Notes: generated from the letters alone by a model not told the origin. A stretch of 64,000 bases of DNA from Bacteroidetes bacterium GWF2_33_16 (GCA_001768565.1 MEOE01000013.1:62001-126000), one strand, 5' to 3'; positions 38,069 to 47,091 are shown, counted from the first letter of the stretch. Translations and numbers: made by a program.

Positions 38069-38530
38069 CTAATTAAACAGATAATAATTCTTTGTTTGGG
38101 GCATTAAAGTCAGAACAAGCAATATAATCCCAAGAAAAGCATAAACAATTTGTATTGGAGCTCCATATCCGATTAGCATTATTTGCACATCAATCCAAAT
38201 GATAAGCATAATTGAAACATACAATGAATAAGTCCATGCCCAATGCTGATCTTTGTAAATATTAAGCTTATTAGCCCACTTCCATGTTGGTTTCTTAATT
38301 AAACTATAGGCAACAAAAGCTGGAAAAACACCTAATAAAAATAAAAGAATTAATCCCGGGAATAAATAATCTTTAAATGGAGAGCCTTCAAGATTGGATA
38401 ATGGCATTTGTAATAAGTTGCCCGAAGGATCAATAACTAATGTAATTCCTCCATAAAAAGCACCAAAAACTTGAAATATCAATACAATAATAAGCATATA
38501 AACAGATATTGGCCTCCTTGTTGAATTCAT
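38069..38530 (-). CDS. Uncharacterised four-helix membrane protein
   Basis: The 153-residue protein has four hydrophobic helices, at about residues 8-28, 52-75, 97-117 and 122-143, with short loops. No motif or family is recognised. It ends only 4 bases from the stop codon of the convergent gene at 36508, leaving no room for an independent terminator. Confidence 0.65.
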   Translation of the reverse strand: MNSTRRPISVYMLIIVLIFQVFGAFYGGITLVIDPSGNLLQMPLSNLEGSPFKDYLFPGLILLFLLGVFPAFVAYSLIKKPTWKWANKLNIYKDQHWAWTYSLYVSIMLIIWIDVQIMLIGYGAPIQIVYAFLGIILLVLTLMPQTKNYYLFN

Positions 38531-38614
38531 ATTTTAAACTTTGTGTTATTTGAGAATTAATTAAACGAATTTTTATTTAACTTGTCAAATCAAAAGTACT
38601 CAAAAAAACGAATC

Positions 38615-40306
38615 ATGAAAAAATCATTTCTTATAATTTCAGTAATCTTTTTAAGCATAAATAGTATGTGTGCACAAGATCGTATAACTGGCAAAACTTT
38701 TGCTACTCGCTCTGAAGTAATAGCAAAACATGGCATGGCTGCTACCAGTCAGCCCCTGGCAACACAAATTGCACTCGATATTCTCAAAAAAGGTGGTAAT
38801 GCAATTGATGCAGCTATTGCAGCAAATGCAGCTCTGGGTTTAATGGAACCTACAGGGAATGGGATTGGAGGCGACTTATTTGCCATTATATGGGATGCAA
38901 AAACTCAAAAACTTTATGGACTAAATGCCAGTGGACGATCACCAAAATCATTGACATTGGAATATTTTAAAGAAAAAGGATTTACCAAAATTCCCTCACA
39001 TGGACCATTATCTGTTTCTGTTCCCGGATGCGTTGATGGCTGGTTTGAGATGCACAAGAAATTCGGATCGATGAAAATGACCGAAATCTTAAAACCTGCA
39101 ATTGATTATGCACGCGAAGGATTTCCGGTAAGCGAACTCATTGCTTACTACTGGAATGGAAACTCTCGAAACCTGAAAGATTTTTCTGGGTTTAAAGAAA
39201 TCTATATGCCCAACGGTAAAGCACCTCAAAAAGGTGAGATTTTCAAAAATCCTTACCTTGCCAATACACTTGAGAAAATTGCAAATGGTGGACGCGATGT
39301 ATTTTACAAGGACGAAATTGCAGAAAAAATTGATGAATATATGAAACGTCAGGGTGGATTTTTATCATACGAAGATCTGGCAAGTCATACATCGGAATGG
39401 CTCGAACCAGTTTCGACAAATTACAGAGGTTATGATGTATGGGAATTGCCACCAAATGGACAGGGTATTGCAGCTTTGCAAATACTAAATATTCTGGAAT
39501 TATATGATATAACATCTATGGGATTTGGAAGTACCGAATATCTTCATCTACTTACTGAAGCTAAAAAACTGGCATTCGAAGATCGTGCAAAGTACTACGC
39601 TGATATGTCTTTTGCTGATGTTCCTGTAGAGCAATTAATATCGAAAGATTATGCCCAAAAAAGAAATGAACTCATTAATCCAAACCGTGCAGCACGAAGC
39701 TATACTCCGGGCGAGTTAGAACAGGGAAATACAATCTATATGACTGTTGCCGATCAATATGGAAACATGGTTTCGCTTATTCAGAGCAATTATCGTGGAA
39801 TGGGCTCAGGAATGACTCCTGAAAATCTTGGATTTGTTATTCAGGATCGTGGCGAACTGTTTACATTAGAAGAAGGACATGCCAATTGCTATGCTCCTGG
39901 TAAAAGACCATTTCATACCATTATTCCAGCTTTTATTACCAAAGATGGTAAGCCATTTATGAGTTTTGGAGTTATGGGTGGCGCTATGCAACCACAAGGT
40001 CATGTTCAGATTGTGGTAAATATGATCGATTTTGGAATGAACCTTCAGGAAGCTGGCGATGCCCCTCGAATGCAACACCTGGGAAGCTCCGAACCAACTG
40101 GTGAAAAAATGACCGATGGCGGTACGCTCGTTTTAGAATCGGGATTTGATTACGAAGTAATTCGTGAGTTACTCAAAAAAGGACACAAAATATCTTACGA
40201 TTTGGGAGGATATGGAGGTTATCAGGCAATTATGTGGGACGAAGAAAATGGAGTTTATTATGGAGCTTCCGAATCTCGTAAAGACGGTCAAGCATCAGGT
40301 TATTAG
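38615..40306 (+). CDS. ggt: Gamma-glutamyltransferase
   Basis: The ATG at 38615 gives a good signal peptide (MKKSFLIISVIFLSINSMCAQ); a TTG 33 bases upstream would add a charged extension and is less likely. The 563-residue proenzyme carries AATSQPLATQIALDILKKGGNAIDAAIA and EPTGNGIGGDLF in the large subunit. The self-cleavage site is before T373 in EQGNTIYMTVADQYGNMVS, followed by QSNYRGMGSGM in the small subunit. It cleaves gamma-glutamyl bonds such as those of glutathione in the periplasm. The nucleophile is followed by Ile-Tyr rather than the classical Thr-His, as in GGT-like (YwrD-type) relatives, so substrate preference may differ. Confidence 0.92.
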   Translation: MKKSFLIISVIFLSINSMCAQDRITGKTFATRSEVIAKHGMAATSQPLATQIALDILKKGGNAIDAAIAANAALGLMEPTGNGIGGDLFAIIWDAKTQKLYGLNASGRSPKSLTLEYFKEKGFTKIPSHGPLSVSVPGCVDGWFEMHKKFGSMKMTEILKPAIDYAREGFPVSELIAYYWNGNSRNLKDFSGFKEIYMPNGKAPQKGEIFKNPYLANTLEKIANGGRDVFYKDEIAEKIDEYMKRQGGFLSYEDLASHTSEWLEPVSTNYRGYDVWELPPNGQGIAALQILNILELYDITSMGFGSTEYLHLLTEAKKLAFEDRAKYYADMSFADVPVEQLISKDYAQKRNELINPNRAARSYTPGELEQGNTIYMTVADQYGNMVSLIQSNYRGMGSGMTPENLGFVIQDRGELFTLEEGHANCYAPGKRPFHTIIPAFITKDGKPFMSFGVMGGAMQPQGHVQIVVNMIDFGMNLQEAGDAPRMQHLGSSEPTGEKMTDGGTLVLESGFDYEVIRELLKKGHKISYDLGGYGGYQAIMWDEENGVYYGASESRKDGQASGY

Positions 40307-40355
40307 AAGTTTAAAGTAAGTTAAAGTGAACTAAAGTTAAAAGTTTGAAGTTAAA

Positions 40356-40592
40356 ATGGTATTTAATCTGTTTAAAAAGAAGAAGAAAAAAGTACAACTT
40401 AAAGATTTAAATGGAAATCCATTACAAGTTGGCGATAAAGTAGAATCACTTAGATATGATCTTGGAATATCTACACTTATTGAAACTGAAAATGGATTTG
40501 AATACGAATCAGAAGCAACTGGCCAAAAAGTTAGCTATGCTAGAATGATTGATGCTGCCACTACTTTTCAAAAGGTTAGAAAGATCTTTTAA
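40356..40592 (+). CDS. Small uncharacterised protein
   Basis: The 78-residue protein has a lysine-rich start (MVFNLFKKKKKKVQLKDL) followed by a small beta-rich domain, GNPLQVGDKVESLRYDLGISTLIE, which has the look of an SH3- or KOW-like barrel. It has no membrane segment. I recognise no family. It lies 49 bases after ggt, past a spacer made of repeated TTAAAGT-like words. Confidence 0.6.
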   Translation: MVFNLFKKKKKKVQLKDLNGNPLQVGDKVESLRYDLGISTLIETENGFEYESEATGQKVSYARMIDAATTFQKVRKIF

Positions 40593-40663
40593 GTTAACTA
40601 TTTAAATCAGTTTTAAATTATCGGATTTAAAGCATTAAATTACTTTATATCCTGATTATTTCA

Positions 40664-40671
40664 TATTTTTG
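40664..40671 (+). promoter_or_regulatory. -7 box for the nrfHA operon
   Basis: TATTTTTG is an exact TAnnTTTG match, 28 bases before the nrfH ATG at 40700. No clear -33 TTG is present, which would fit an activated promoter. No FNR/CRP-like palindrome is obvious next to it. Confidence 0.5.
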
Positions 40672-40699
40672 GTTTTGGTCATACTCAAAACCGGAAAAC

Positions 40700-41281
40700 A
40701 TGAACCATTTCCTAAAAAGAATAATTCCTCCCAACAAATGGAAATTTCCTGTTATCATTATTTTAGGTATTTTCACCGGTCTTTTTATCTATTCGTTTCA
40801 TATCTCCAAAGCAACATCTTATCTGTCGGATAATCCACAAACATGCATAAACTGTCATATAATGGTTCCGCAGTATGCTACATGGAATCACAGCTCTCAT
40901 CGGGAGTTTACATCATGTAATGAATGTCATGTACCTCAGGATAATTTCTTTTCACATTATTATTTCAAGGCAAAAGATGGCTTACGACATGCTACCATTT
41001 TTACACTTAGAGCCGAACCACAGGTAATTCATATTAAAGAAGCAGGCATTAATGTAGTGCAACAAAACTGCATTCGATGCCATGAACAATTAATTACTTC
41101 TGCGAGCAAAATAATGCATAATGAAGATCATCAGAAAAATAGAGAATCAAGGCTTTGCTGGGAGTGTCATAAAGAAGTTCCACATGGCAGAGTAAACAGC
41201 CTTTCAAGTACACCAAATGCATTTGCTCCCTTACCAAAAAGTCCTGTGCCGAAATGGCTAAAAGAAATTACTAAAAAATAA
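40700..41281 (+). CDS. nrfH: Cytochrome c nitrite reductase small subunit
   Basis: The 193-residue protein has one N-terminal membrane anchor (about residues 15-33) and four CxxCH heme sites: CINCH (49-53), CNECH (73-77), CIRCH (124-128) and CWECH (153-157). This matches the NapC/NrfH family. It oxidises menaquinol and feeds electrons to the pentaheme NrfA encoded 11 bases downstream, on the outer face of the inner membrane. Confidence 0.96.
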   Translation: MNHFLKRIIPPNKWKFPVIIILGIFTGLFIYSFHISKATSYLSDNPQTCINCHIMVPQYATWNHSSHREFTSCNECHVPQDNFFSHYYFKAKDGLRHATIFTLRAEPQVIHIKEAGINVVQQNCIRCHEQLITSASKIMHNEDHQKNRESRLCWECHKEVPHGRVNSLSSTPNAFAPLPKSPVPKWLKEITKK

Positions 41282-41292
41282 ATTATATACCT

Positions 41293-42795
41293 ATGAAACC
41301 AATTGGCGAACAAATAAAAGAAAAACCCTGGCTGGGATGGATCATTTTTCTATGTACCATCATAATAGTTTTCTTTCTAGGGTTACTGGCCTCATCTATT
41401 ATTGAGCGACGTGCCGAAGCTGTTTTTGCGTATACGCCCGAAGTCGAGCATTCACAGTGGGAACCACGAAACGAAATCTGGGGTAAGAATTTTCCGCGGC
41501 AATACAATCGTTATATGCAAACATCCGATACCAGTTTTGCAAGCAAATATAACGGTGGAGCTATGCGCGACATGCTCGAAGAAGACCCAAGGCTTGTTGT
41601 TCTTTGGGCTGGATATGCATTTTCAAAAGACTATTCACAAGGTCGTGGGCACTTTTATGCAATAACTGATATTCAACAGAACCTGCGTCCAGGCTCGCCA
41701 GTTGATGGAGCTAAAAGTCCTTTACCAAATACCTGCTGGACATGCAAAAGTCCTGATGTACCAAGAGTAATGCAGGAAGTAGGTATCGCCGAATTTTACA
41801 AAGGAAGCTGGGAAACCCGAGGACACGAAATAGTTAATTTTATTGGTTGTGCCGATTGTCATGATGCACAAAATATGAACCTGCGAATAACACGCCCTGC
41901 TCTTATCGAAGCCTTCGATCGCAGAGGTGTCGATATCAACAAAGTTAGTCATCAGGAAATGAGATCTTTGGTTTGTGCTCAATGCCATGTTGAATATTAT
42001 TTTCAAGGTGATGGAAAGTACTTGGCTTTTCCATGGGACAATGGTTTTACTGCCGAAAATATGGAAGAGTATTATGATAGTTACTCTTTTGCCGACTGGA
42101 CTCACTCAATTAGTAAAACACCCATGTTAAAAGCACAACATCCGGATTATGAGTTATTCATGACCGGCATTCATGCGCAACGTGGACTATCGTGTGCTGA
42201 TTGCCACATGCCATATATGAACGAAGGAGGACAAAAATTCACAGATCATAAAATTCAAAGTCCGTTAAATAACATTGCAAATACGTGCCAGGTCTGCCAT
42301 AGAGAAGAAACATCGAAACTTATTGCCAATGTTTATGAGCGACAAGATAAGATAAAGCAAAACCGCGATAAGCTCGAAGAACTTCTTGTTCGTGCACATG
42401 TTGAAGCAGGAAAAGCCTGGGAATTAGGTGCAAAAGAAACGGAAATGCAAGCTATACTTCAGAATATCAGGCATGCACAATGGCGTTGGGATTTTATTGC
42501 TGCATCGCATGGAGGATCGTTCCACAGTCCGATTGAAAGTGCCAGAATAATTTCAACAGGTATTGATATTGCACAGGAAGCAAGAATAAAACTAGCACGC
42601 CTACTTGCGACTTATGGATATAACAATGAGTTGCCTTATCCCGATATTAGCACAAAAGCAAAAGCTCAGAAGTTTATCGGTCTCGATACGGAAAAACTGC
42701 GTAACGAAAAAGATAGATTCTTAAAAGAAGTGATTCCACAATGGAAAAAACAAGCCGAAGAACGCGAAAAAAACTATGAAACAAAGAATATTTAA
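41293..42795 (+). CDS. nrfA: Ammonia-forming cytochrome c nitrite reductase
   Basis: The 500-residue protein carries the diagnostic active-site heme motif CWTCK (148-152), where lysine ligates the catalytic heme, and four CxxCH hemes: CADCH (186-190), CAQCH (228-232), CADCH (301-305) and CQVCH (332-336). The N-terminus is a hydrophobic helix (residues 14-34) that may stay uncleaved as an anchor. The enzyme reduces nitrite to ammonium with six electrons. With NrfH it forms a complete respiratory nitrite ammonification module, the electron sink used when oxygen is absent. A terminator follows. Confidence 0.97.
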   Translation: MKPIGEQIKEKPWLGWIIFLCTIIIVFFLGLLASSIIERRAEAVFAYTPEVEHSQWEPRNEIWGKNFPRQYNRYMQTSDTSFASKYNGGAMRDMLEEDPRLVVLWAGYAFSKDYSQGRGHFYAITDIQQNLRPGSPVDGAKSPLPNTCWTCKSPDVPRVMQEVGIAEFYKGSWETRGHEIVNFIGCADCHDAQNMNLRITRPALIEAFDRRGVDINKVSHQEMRSLVCAQCHVEYYFQGDGKYLAFPWDNGFTAENMEEYYDSYSFADWTHSISKTPMLKAQHPDYELFMTGIHAQRGLSCADCHMPYMNEGGQKFTDHKIQSPLNNIANTCQVCHREETSKLIANVYERQDKIKQNRDKLEELLVRAHVEAGKAWELGAKETEMQAILQNIRHAQWRWDFIAASHGGSFHSPIESARIISTGIDIAQEARIKLARLLATYGYNNELPYPDISTKAKAQKFIGLDTEKLRNEKDRFLKEVIPQWKKQAEEREKNYETKNI

Positions 42796-42805
42796 AATTC
42801 AGAAG

Positions 42806-42834
42806 ATCCGAAGCAAAAACTTCGGATTTTTTTT
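42806..42834 (+). terminator. Terminator after nrfA
   Basis: ATCCGAAG (42806-42813) pairs with CTTCGGAT (42820-42827) around a 6-base loop, followed by T through 42834. Confidence 0.9.
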
Positions 42835-42851
42835 ATCAATGCTTAAAGTTA

Positions 42852-42859
42852 TACCTTTG
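42852..42859 (+). promoter_or_regulatory. -7 box for yidD
   Basis: TACCTTTG is an exact TAnnTTTG match, 20 bases before the ATG at 42880. It lies directly behind the nrfA terminator, as expected for an independent transcription unit. Confidence 0.55.
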
Positions 42860-42879
42860 CATAAATTTGATCAATTCTA

Positions 42880-43173
42880 ATGTTGGGTATACTTAAAAAG
42901 ATAATCGGTTATATTCTTCTTATCCCAATCTATTTTTATAAATGGGGAATATCTCCCTATAAACCTGCCTCCTGTCGCCATATACCAACATGCTCACAAT
43001 ATGCTGTTGATGCTATAAAAATGCATGGTCCATTTACCGGAAGCCTTCTTACTATAAACCGCATTTCACGCTGCCATCCATGGGGAACACATGGCTATGA
43101 TCCAGTTCCAAAAATCTTGGTTAAAAAATACAAAAACTACAAAAAAGGTAAATATTCGATACTTAATAAATAA
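42880..43173 (+). CDS. yidD: Membrane protein insertion efficiency factor YidD
   Basis: The 97-residue protein has the full YidD pattern: an amphipathic N-terminal helix, YKWGISPYKPASCRHIPTCSQYAVDAIKMHG with its conserved cysteines, and SLLTINRISRCHPWGTHGYDPVP. It aids insertion of inner-membrane proteins near the Sec/YidC machinery. It is usually beside rnpA or yidC; here it stands between the nitrite reductase and oxidase clusters. Confidence 0.94.
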   Translation: MLGILKKIIGYILLIPIYFYKWGISPYKPASCRHIPTCSQYAVDAIKMHGPFTGSLLTINRISRCHPWGTHGYDPVPKILVKKYKNYKKGKYSILNK

Positions 43174-43220
43174 CCCGGAGAAATCATCTTTTAGCTTTAA
43201 TAAACAATCTACTCAATCAA

Positions 43221-43251
43221 TTGACTTGTATTATAATTTTCTCTACATTTA
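43221..43251 (+). promoter_or_regulatory. Candidate promoter for the HMA lipoprotein gene
   Basis: TTG at 43221-43223 and TACATTTA at 43244-43251 (7 of 8 matching TAnnTTTG including any-base positions) are spaced by 20 bases. The start codon follows at 43293. Confidence 0.45.
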
Positions 43252-43292
43252 GAATTCGTAAATGAAATACTCAAATTCTAAAACCATCAATT

Positions 43293-43637
43293 ATGAAAAT
43301 TAAAATTCTAATTATCCTAGCCACTGTATTCGTACTTTCTTGTCAGAACACTCCAAAAGAAAATACAGAGCAAACGGAAACACCAATTAATCAAGAAGTA
43401 TTGGCAAATGCTCAAAAAGTTGAAATCAATATTGAAGGAATGACTTGTACCGGATGTGAAAATACGATTCAGAATAAGATTAGTGAATTTGAAGGTGTCT
43501 ATTCGGTAAAAGCTTCTTACGAGCAAGGAATTGCAATATTAGAAATAGACTCAATCAAAGTCGATATTCAAAAAATTGAAGAAGCAATTAACGAAGTGGG
43601 ATATAAGGCTACTGGTCATAAAAAAATATATGAGTAA
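43293..43637 (+). CDS. Lipoprotein with heavy-metal-associated domain
   Basis: The 114-residue protein has a lipoprotein signal (MKIKILIILATVFVLSC) with lipidated C17, a Thr/Glu-rich linker, and an HMA domain with metal-binding GMTCTGCENTIQ. The domain is of the copper-chaperone fold. Its place just before the caa3 oxidase cluster suggests delivery or buffering of copper in the periplasm, though this is inference. Confidence 0.88.
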   Translation: MKIKILIILATVFVLSCQNTPKENTEQTETPINQEVLANAQKVEINIEGMTCTGCENTIQNKISEFEGVYSVKASYEQGIAILEIDSIKVDIQKIEEAINEVGYKATGHKKIYE

Positions 43638-43643
43638 CCTTTT

Positions 43644-43734
43644 AAGACAAATTTGTCTTTAATTATTTTATATTTAGGTAATTGATTACCTTTTTTGTAT
43701 TTGGACTAGGTCTAAATTGTCTTTAAGTAAGACA
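43644..43734. promoter_or_regulatory. Two AAGACA/TGTCTT inverted repeats upstream of the respiratory operon
   Basis: A perfect 16-bp palindrome AAGACAAATTTGTCTT lies at 43644-43659. A second inverted repeat, TGTCTT-taagt-AAGACA, lies at 43718-43734, with arms of the same word in opposite order. They lie in the 207-base gap before the Fe-S protein gene. They may be operators; the first could instead be a weak terminator of the HMA gene. Confidence 0.4.
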
Positions 43735-43844
43735 CAAACTAAGTATTTATAGAAAAGTTTCATATTTTTATGAATATAGTTATATAATAAAGTACATATA
43801 AAAATAAGTTAAAACAATTCAAAAAATCCTTCAAAAAACTAAAT

Positions 43845-44792
43845 ATGAACGAACAATCGGAAGGAAAAAACAAAAACAACCGTAGGCAGTTTTTAAAAAA
43901 TCTGGGTCTTATTGGAACCGGTGCAGTAGCTGGTGGTGCAGCTATATATTCAGGGTACAGGTTCGAAAAATCGAAAGATGAATCGGGCGAAAGAATTCGG
44001 GTATTAACCGCTGATAATAAATTAGTTGAAGTAGATAAATCTGCATTAAAAGAAATCACGCTTGATATAACTGAGCTTCAAAAACGTGGCCGCGAAGGAC
44101 TACCTGGTCATCGCTGGGTAATGGTTATCGACTTATCGCGATGTCGGAACGCACGCAAATGTATGGAAGCATGCCAGGGAGCTCATCAGCTAAGAGCAGA
44201 GCAGCATCATATCAATGTATTACAAATGCAGGACTCTCCTACTACAGCTCCATACTATATGCCAAAACCTTGTCAACATTGCGATAATCCGCCCTGCGTA
44301 TCAGTTTGCCCGGTTGATGCAACCTTTAAAAGAGCCGATGGAATTGTATTAATCGATAACGAACGATGCATTGGTTGCCGTTTTTGTATTGCGGCATGTC
44401 CTTATTCAGCAAGAGTATTTAATTGGTTCGATCCTAAAGATGCTGAACTGCATAAAGATCAGCTCTACGATGTTGAGCTGAATGTGCCACAGAAAAAAGG
44501 AACAATTTCAAAATGCCTTTTCAGTGCCGATAGGCTAAGAGTTGGAAAAATGCCATACTGCGTTTCGGCCTGTCCGAATGGTGTTTATTATTTTGGTGAT
44601 GAAAACGAAGATGCAGTTACTAACGGTACAACGAAAGAAACCTTTAGACTAAGCAAGCTTCTGCGTGATAATGCAGGTCATCTCCTAATGGAAGAATTAG
44701 GTACAAAACCAAGGGTTTATTATCTGCCACCAAAAAACAGACTTTTCGAATTTCCAGATAAAAATATTCTTGACAATGAACATCATACATAA
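43845..44792 (+). CDS. Tat-exported ferredoxin-type Fe-S subunit (NrfC/HybA-like)
   Basis: The 315-residue protein has a Tat signal (NNRRQFLKN at 11-19, then a hydrophobic stretch) and four cysteine motifs. Motifs II (C143, C146, C151, C155) and III (C175, C178, C181, C185) are complete. Motif I has C100, C106 and C110 but A103 where the second cysteine should be. Motif IV has C224, C239 and C243 but S227 at its second position. Two clusters may therefore be three-cysteine [3Fe-4S] types or altered. It should work with the NrfD protein encoded 25 bases downstream as the electron-carrying subunit of a quinol-linked complex outside the inner membrane. Confidence 0.9.
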   Translation: MNEQSEGKNKNNRRQFLKNLGLIGTGAVAGGAAIYSGYRFEKSKDESGERIRVLTADNKLVEVDKSALKEITLDITELQKRGREGLPGHRWVMVIDLSRCRNARKCMEACQGAHQLRAEQHHINVLQMQDSPTTAPYYMPKPCQHCDNPPCVSVCPVDATFKRADGIVLIDNERCIGCRFCIAACPYSARVFNWFDPKDAELHKDQLYDVELNVPQKKGTISKCLFSADRLRVGKMPYCVSACPNGVYYFGDENEDAVTNGTTKETFRLSKLLRDNAGHLLMEELGTKPRVYYLPPKNRLFEFPDKNILDNEHHT

Positions 44793-44817
44793 AATTTAAG
44801 TTTAAACTACTGCTATT

Positions 44818-46155
44818 ATGTCTGAAATAAAAAATGAATATATAAAACTAGATAAAAGTGCCGAACAGATAACTACTGATCTTATGCGCCCAGTAAACCT
44901 AAGTATTGGGTTTAAGGCATGGATGGCATTTCTGATAATTTCTTTGGCAGTTTGTATTTACGCGTATACTATTCAGCTTAATATTGGATTGGGTGTTACC
45001 GGATTGCGAGATTATGTATCATGGGGAATGTATATTGCAAACTTTGTTTTCTTTGTGGCAGCCAGTTTAATTGGTATGCTTATTGGCGCTGTACTTGGTT
45101 TAATCGGAATTAAATGGATAACTCCACTAGTGCGCATCGCAGAAATAATTGCAGTTGCCTTTGCTGCAGTTGCTGGATTGGTTATCATTTCAGATATGGG
45201 TCGGCCAGAAAGATTGCCATATGTTTTAATGTATGGCAGAATTCAATCACCAATTCTGTGGGATGTTACTGTTGTTACAACTTATCTGGTTATGAGCTTA
45301 TTGCTTTATTTTTTGCCACTAATACCCGATCTCGCAATTGGAAAAGATAAACTGCAAGGTGTACCTAAAATTCATAAAATCATTTATAACATTTTATCGC
45401 TAAACTGGGTAGGAAGTGAGGAACAAATTAAAATTATTCACAAATCTGTTCGCATTCTGCTTATATTAATTATTCCGGTTGCTTTTGCCATTCATACCGT
45501 TACATCGTGGCTTTTTGCAGTTACACCTCGTGCCGGATGGGACAGCACCATATTTGGACCTTACTTTCTAAGTGGTGCATTTGTAGCAGGCTCAGCAGCC
45601 GTTATTATTGCCATGTTCTTTTTTCAAAAAAACTACAAATTAAAAGATTATATTACTGATTTTCATTTTGATAAAATGGGAAAATTACTTTTTCTGGTAT
45701 CCATTGTTTATTTCTATTTTAATCTGAATGAATTTCTTGTTCCCGGATATAAACTGAAGCAAGCCGATGCTATTCACTTGCAAGCATTATTTAATGGTAA
45801 TTGGGCAAAACTTTTCTGGGCAACACAGATATTTGGTTTAATTCTTCCTTTGATTCTTTTATTATTCAGGAAAATGCGCAAAGCTTTTCCAATACTTATT
45901 ATCTCTATATTTGTTATTGCCGGTGCTTGGCTAAAACGGTATATTATCGTTGTCCCTACTCAAGAGCATCCTTACTTACCAATACAAAATGTACCCGATT
46001 ATTTTATGGGATATACACCAACGCTAATTGAAACAGCCATTACGGCAGCATCAATTATACTGGTTCTGATTATTATAACCATTTTATCAAAGTTTTTCCC
46101 TGTAATACCAATATGGGAAACAGTTCATGAGAATAAAACTGATCAGAAATCATAA
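44818..46155 (+). CDS. NrfD/PsrC-type quinone-interacting membrane subunit
   Basis: The 445-residue protein has about ten membrane helices and NrfD-family features such as GLRDYVSWGMYIANFVFFVAASLIGM at the start, ISDMGRPERLPYVLMYGR and PILWDVTVVTTYLVMS in the first half, and SWLFAVTPRAGWDSTIFGPYFLSGAFVAGSAA in the second. This longer NrfD type resembles the ActC/PsrC proteins that bind quinone without heme. With the upstream Fe-S protein and the downstream cytochrome c it probably makes a menaquinol:cytochrome c oxidoreductase. Spacing on both sides is short (25 and 12 bases). Confidence 0.92.
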   Translation: MSEIKNEYIKLDKSAEQITTDLMRPVNLSIGFKAWMAFLIISLAVCIYAYTIQLNIGLGVTGLRDYVSWGMYIANFVFFVAASLIGMLIGAVLGLIGIKWITPLVRIAEIIAVAFAAVAGLVIISDMGRPERLPYVLMYGRIQSPILWDVTVVTTYLVMSLLLYFLPLIPDLAIGKDKLQGVPKIHKIIYNILSLNWVGSEEQIKIIHKSVRILLILIIPVAFAIHTVTSWLFAVTPRAGWDSTIFGPYFLSGAFVAGSAAVIIAMFFFQKNYKLKDYITDFHFDKMGKLLFLVSIVYFYFNLNEFLVPGYKLKQADAIHLQALFNGNWAKLFWATQIFGLILPLILLLFRKMRKAFPILIISIFVIAGAWLKRYIIVVPTQEHPYLPIQNVPDYFMGYTPTLIETAITAASIILVLIIITILSKFFPVIPIWETVHENKTDQKS

Positions 46156-46167
46156 ATAGTACAAGAA

Positions 46168-47091
46168 ATGAAAAGAAGAATCATGATAAAATATTTAACA
46201 ATACTAATTCCGTTCGTATTTCTGTATATAAATTCTTATTCGCAAACCGAAGAATGGATTGTTCCTAAAGAAAAAAAAGAGGTTGTAAGTACATTTAATT
46301 TTACTGATGAAAATATAAAATCAGGAGAATCACTTTATCAAAAAAACTGTTTATCATGCCATGGTAATCCTACCAAAGGAAATTTTGCACCATTGCAACC
46401 ATCACCGGGCGATCCTGCATCAGAAAAATTCCAGAACCAATCCGATGGGTCGATGTTTTATAAAATTACCGAAGGTCGGGTTTTAATGCCTCAGTTTAAA
46501 AATATTTTGTCAGAAAAAGAACGATGGGAAGTCGTTGCATTCATTCGAAGTTTTAACAAAAATTACGTACAACCCGCATTAGCTAAAATCGATGAATTTA
46601 AAGGCGATGCCGTAAATATTGAAATTATATTCGATAAAGAAAATAGGCAACTTATCGCCAAGGCTATTGGCACAGTTAAAGAAAAAATCGAACCTGTAAA
46701 AAAGGCTGAAATGGTATTATTTGCAAAACGGTACTTTGGTAATATGCAAATAGATGAATCAAAACGAACAAACGAAGAAGGTATGGCTTTCTTTAGATTG
46801 CCTGAAGAATTGCCAGGCAACGATAGTGGTTATGTTGAGTTTATTGTAAGATTAAATGAATCAAGCTTTGGGGATATTCAGAAAACAGCATTAATACATG
46901 CTGGATTACCCAAAAATATGGAAAAATTAACTGATCAGAGGGCTATGTGGAATATTACCAGAAAAGCTCCGGTGTGGTTACTTATCAGTTATTTTGGCGG
47001 AGTTCTGTTTGTTTGGAGCTTTATTGTATATATTCTTTTACAACTTTATAAATTAAGAAAGATTGGCAGTGAAGTAACAAATAACGAGTAA
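46168..47091 (+). CDS. Membrane-anchored monoheme cytochrome c
   Basis: The 307-residue protein has a signal sequence (an internal ATG at 46183 is an equally good start). Its cytochrome c domain has CLSCH (61-65) and a likely methionine ligand in EGRVLMPQF near residue 106. A beta-sandwich-like domain spans about 130-235, and a C-terminal membrane helix (about 274-297) is followed by a basic tail. It therefore faces the periplasm while fixed to the membrane. Its position between the NrfD subunit and the oxidase genes makes it the likely electron carrier linking the two. The middle domain is not assigned to a family. Confidence 0.88.
   Translation: MKRRIMIKYLTILIPFVFLYINSYSQTEEWIVPKEKKEVVSTFNFTDENIKSGESLYQKNCLSCHGNPTKGNFAPLQPSPGDPASEKFQNQSDGSMFYKITEGRVLMPQFKNILSEKERWEVVAFIRSFNKNYVQPALAKIDEFKGDAVNIEIIFDKENRQLIAKAIGTVKEKIEPVKKAEMVLFAKRYFGNMQIDESKRTNEEGMAFFRLPEELPGNDSGYVEFIVRLNESSFGDIQKTALIHAGLPKNMEKLTDQRAMWNITRKAPVWLLISYFGGVLFVWSFIVYILLQLYKLRKIGSEVTNNE

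Noticed and set aside
41722-42105. 127-codon minus-strand frame within nrfA
   Set aside because: It is antisense to an intact five-heme enzyme and has no start context or motif.
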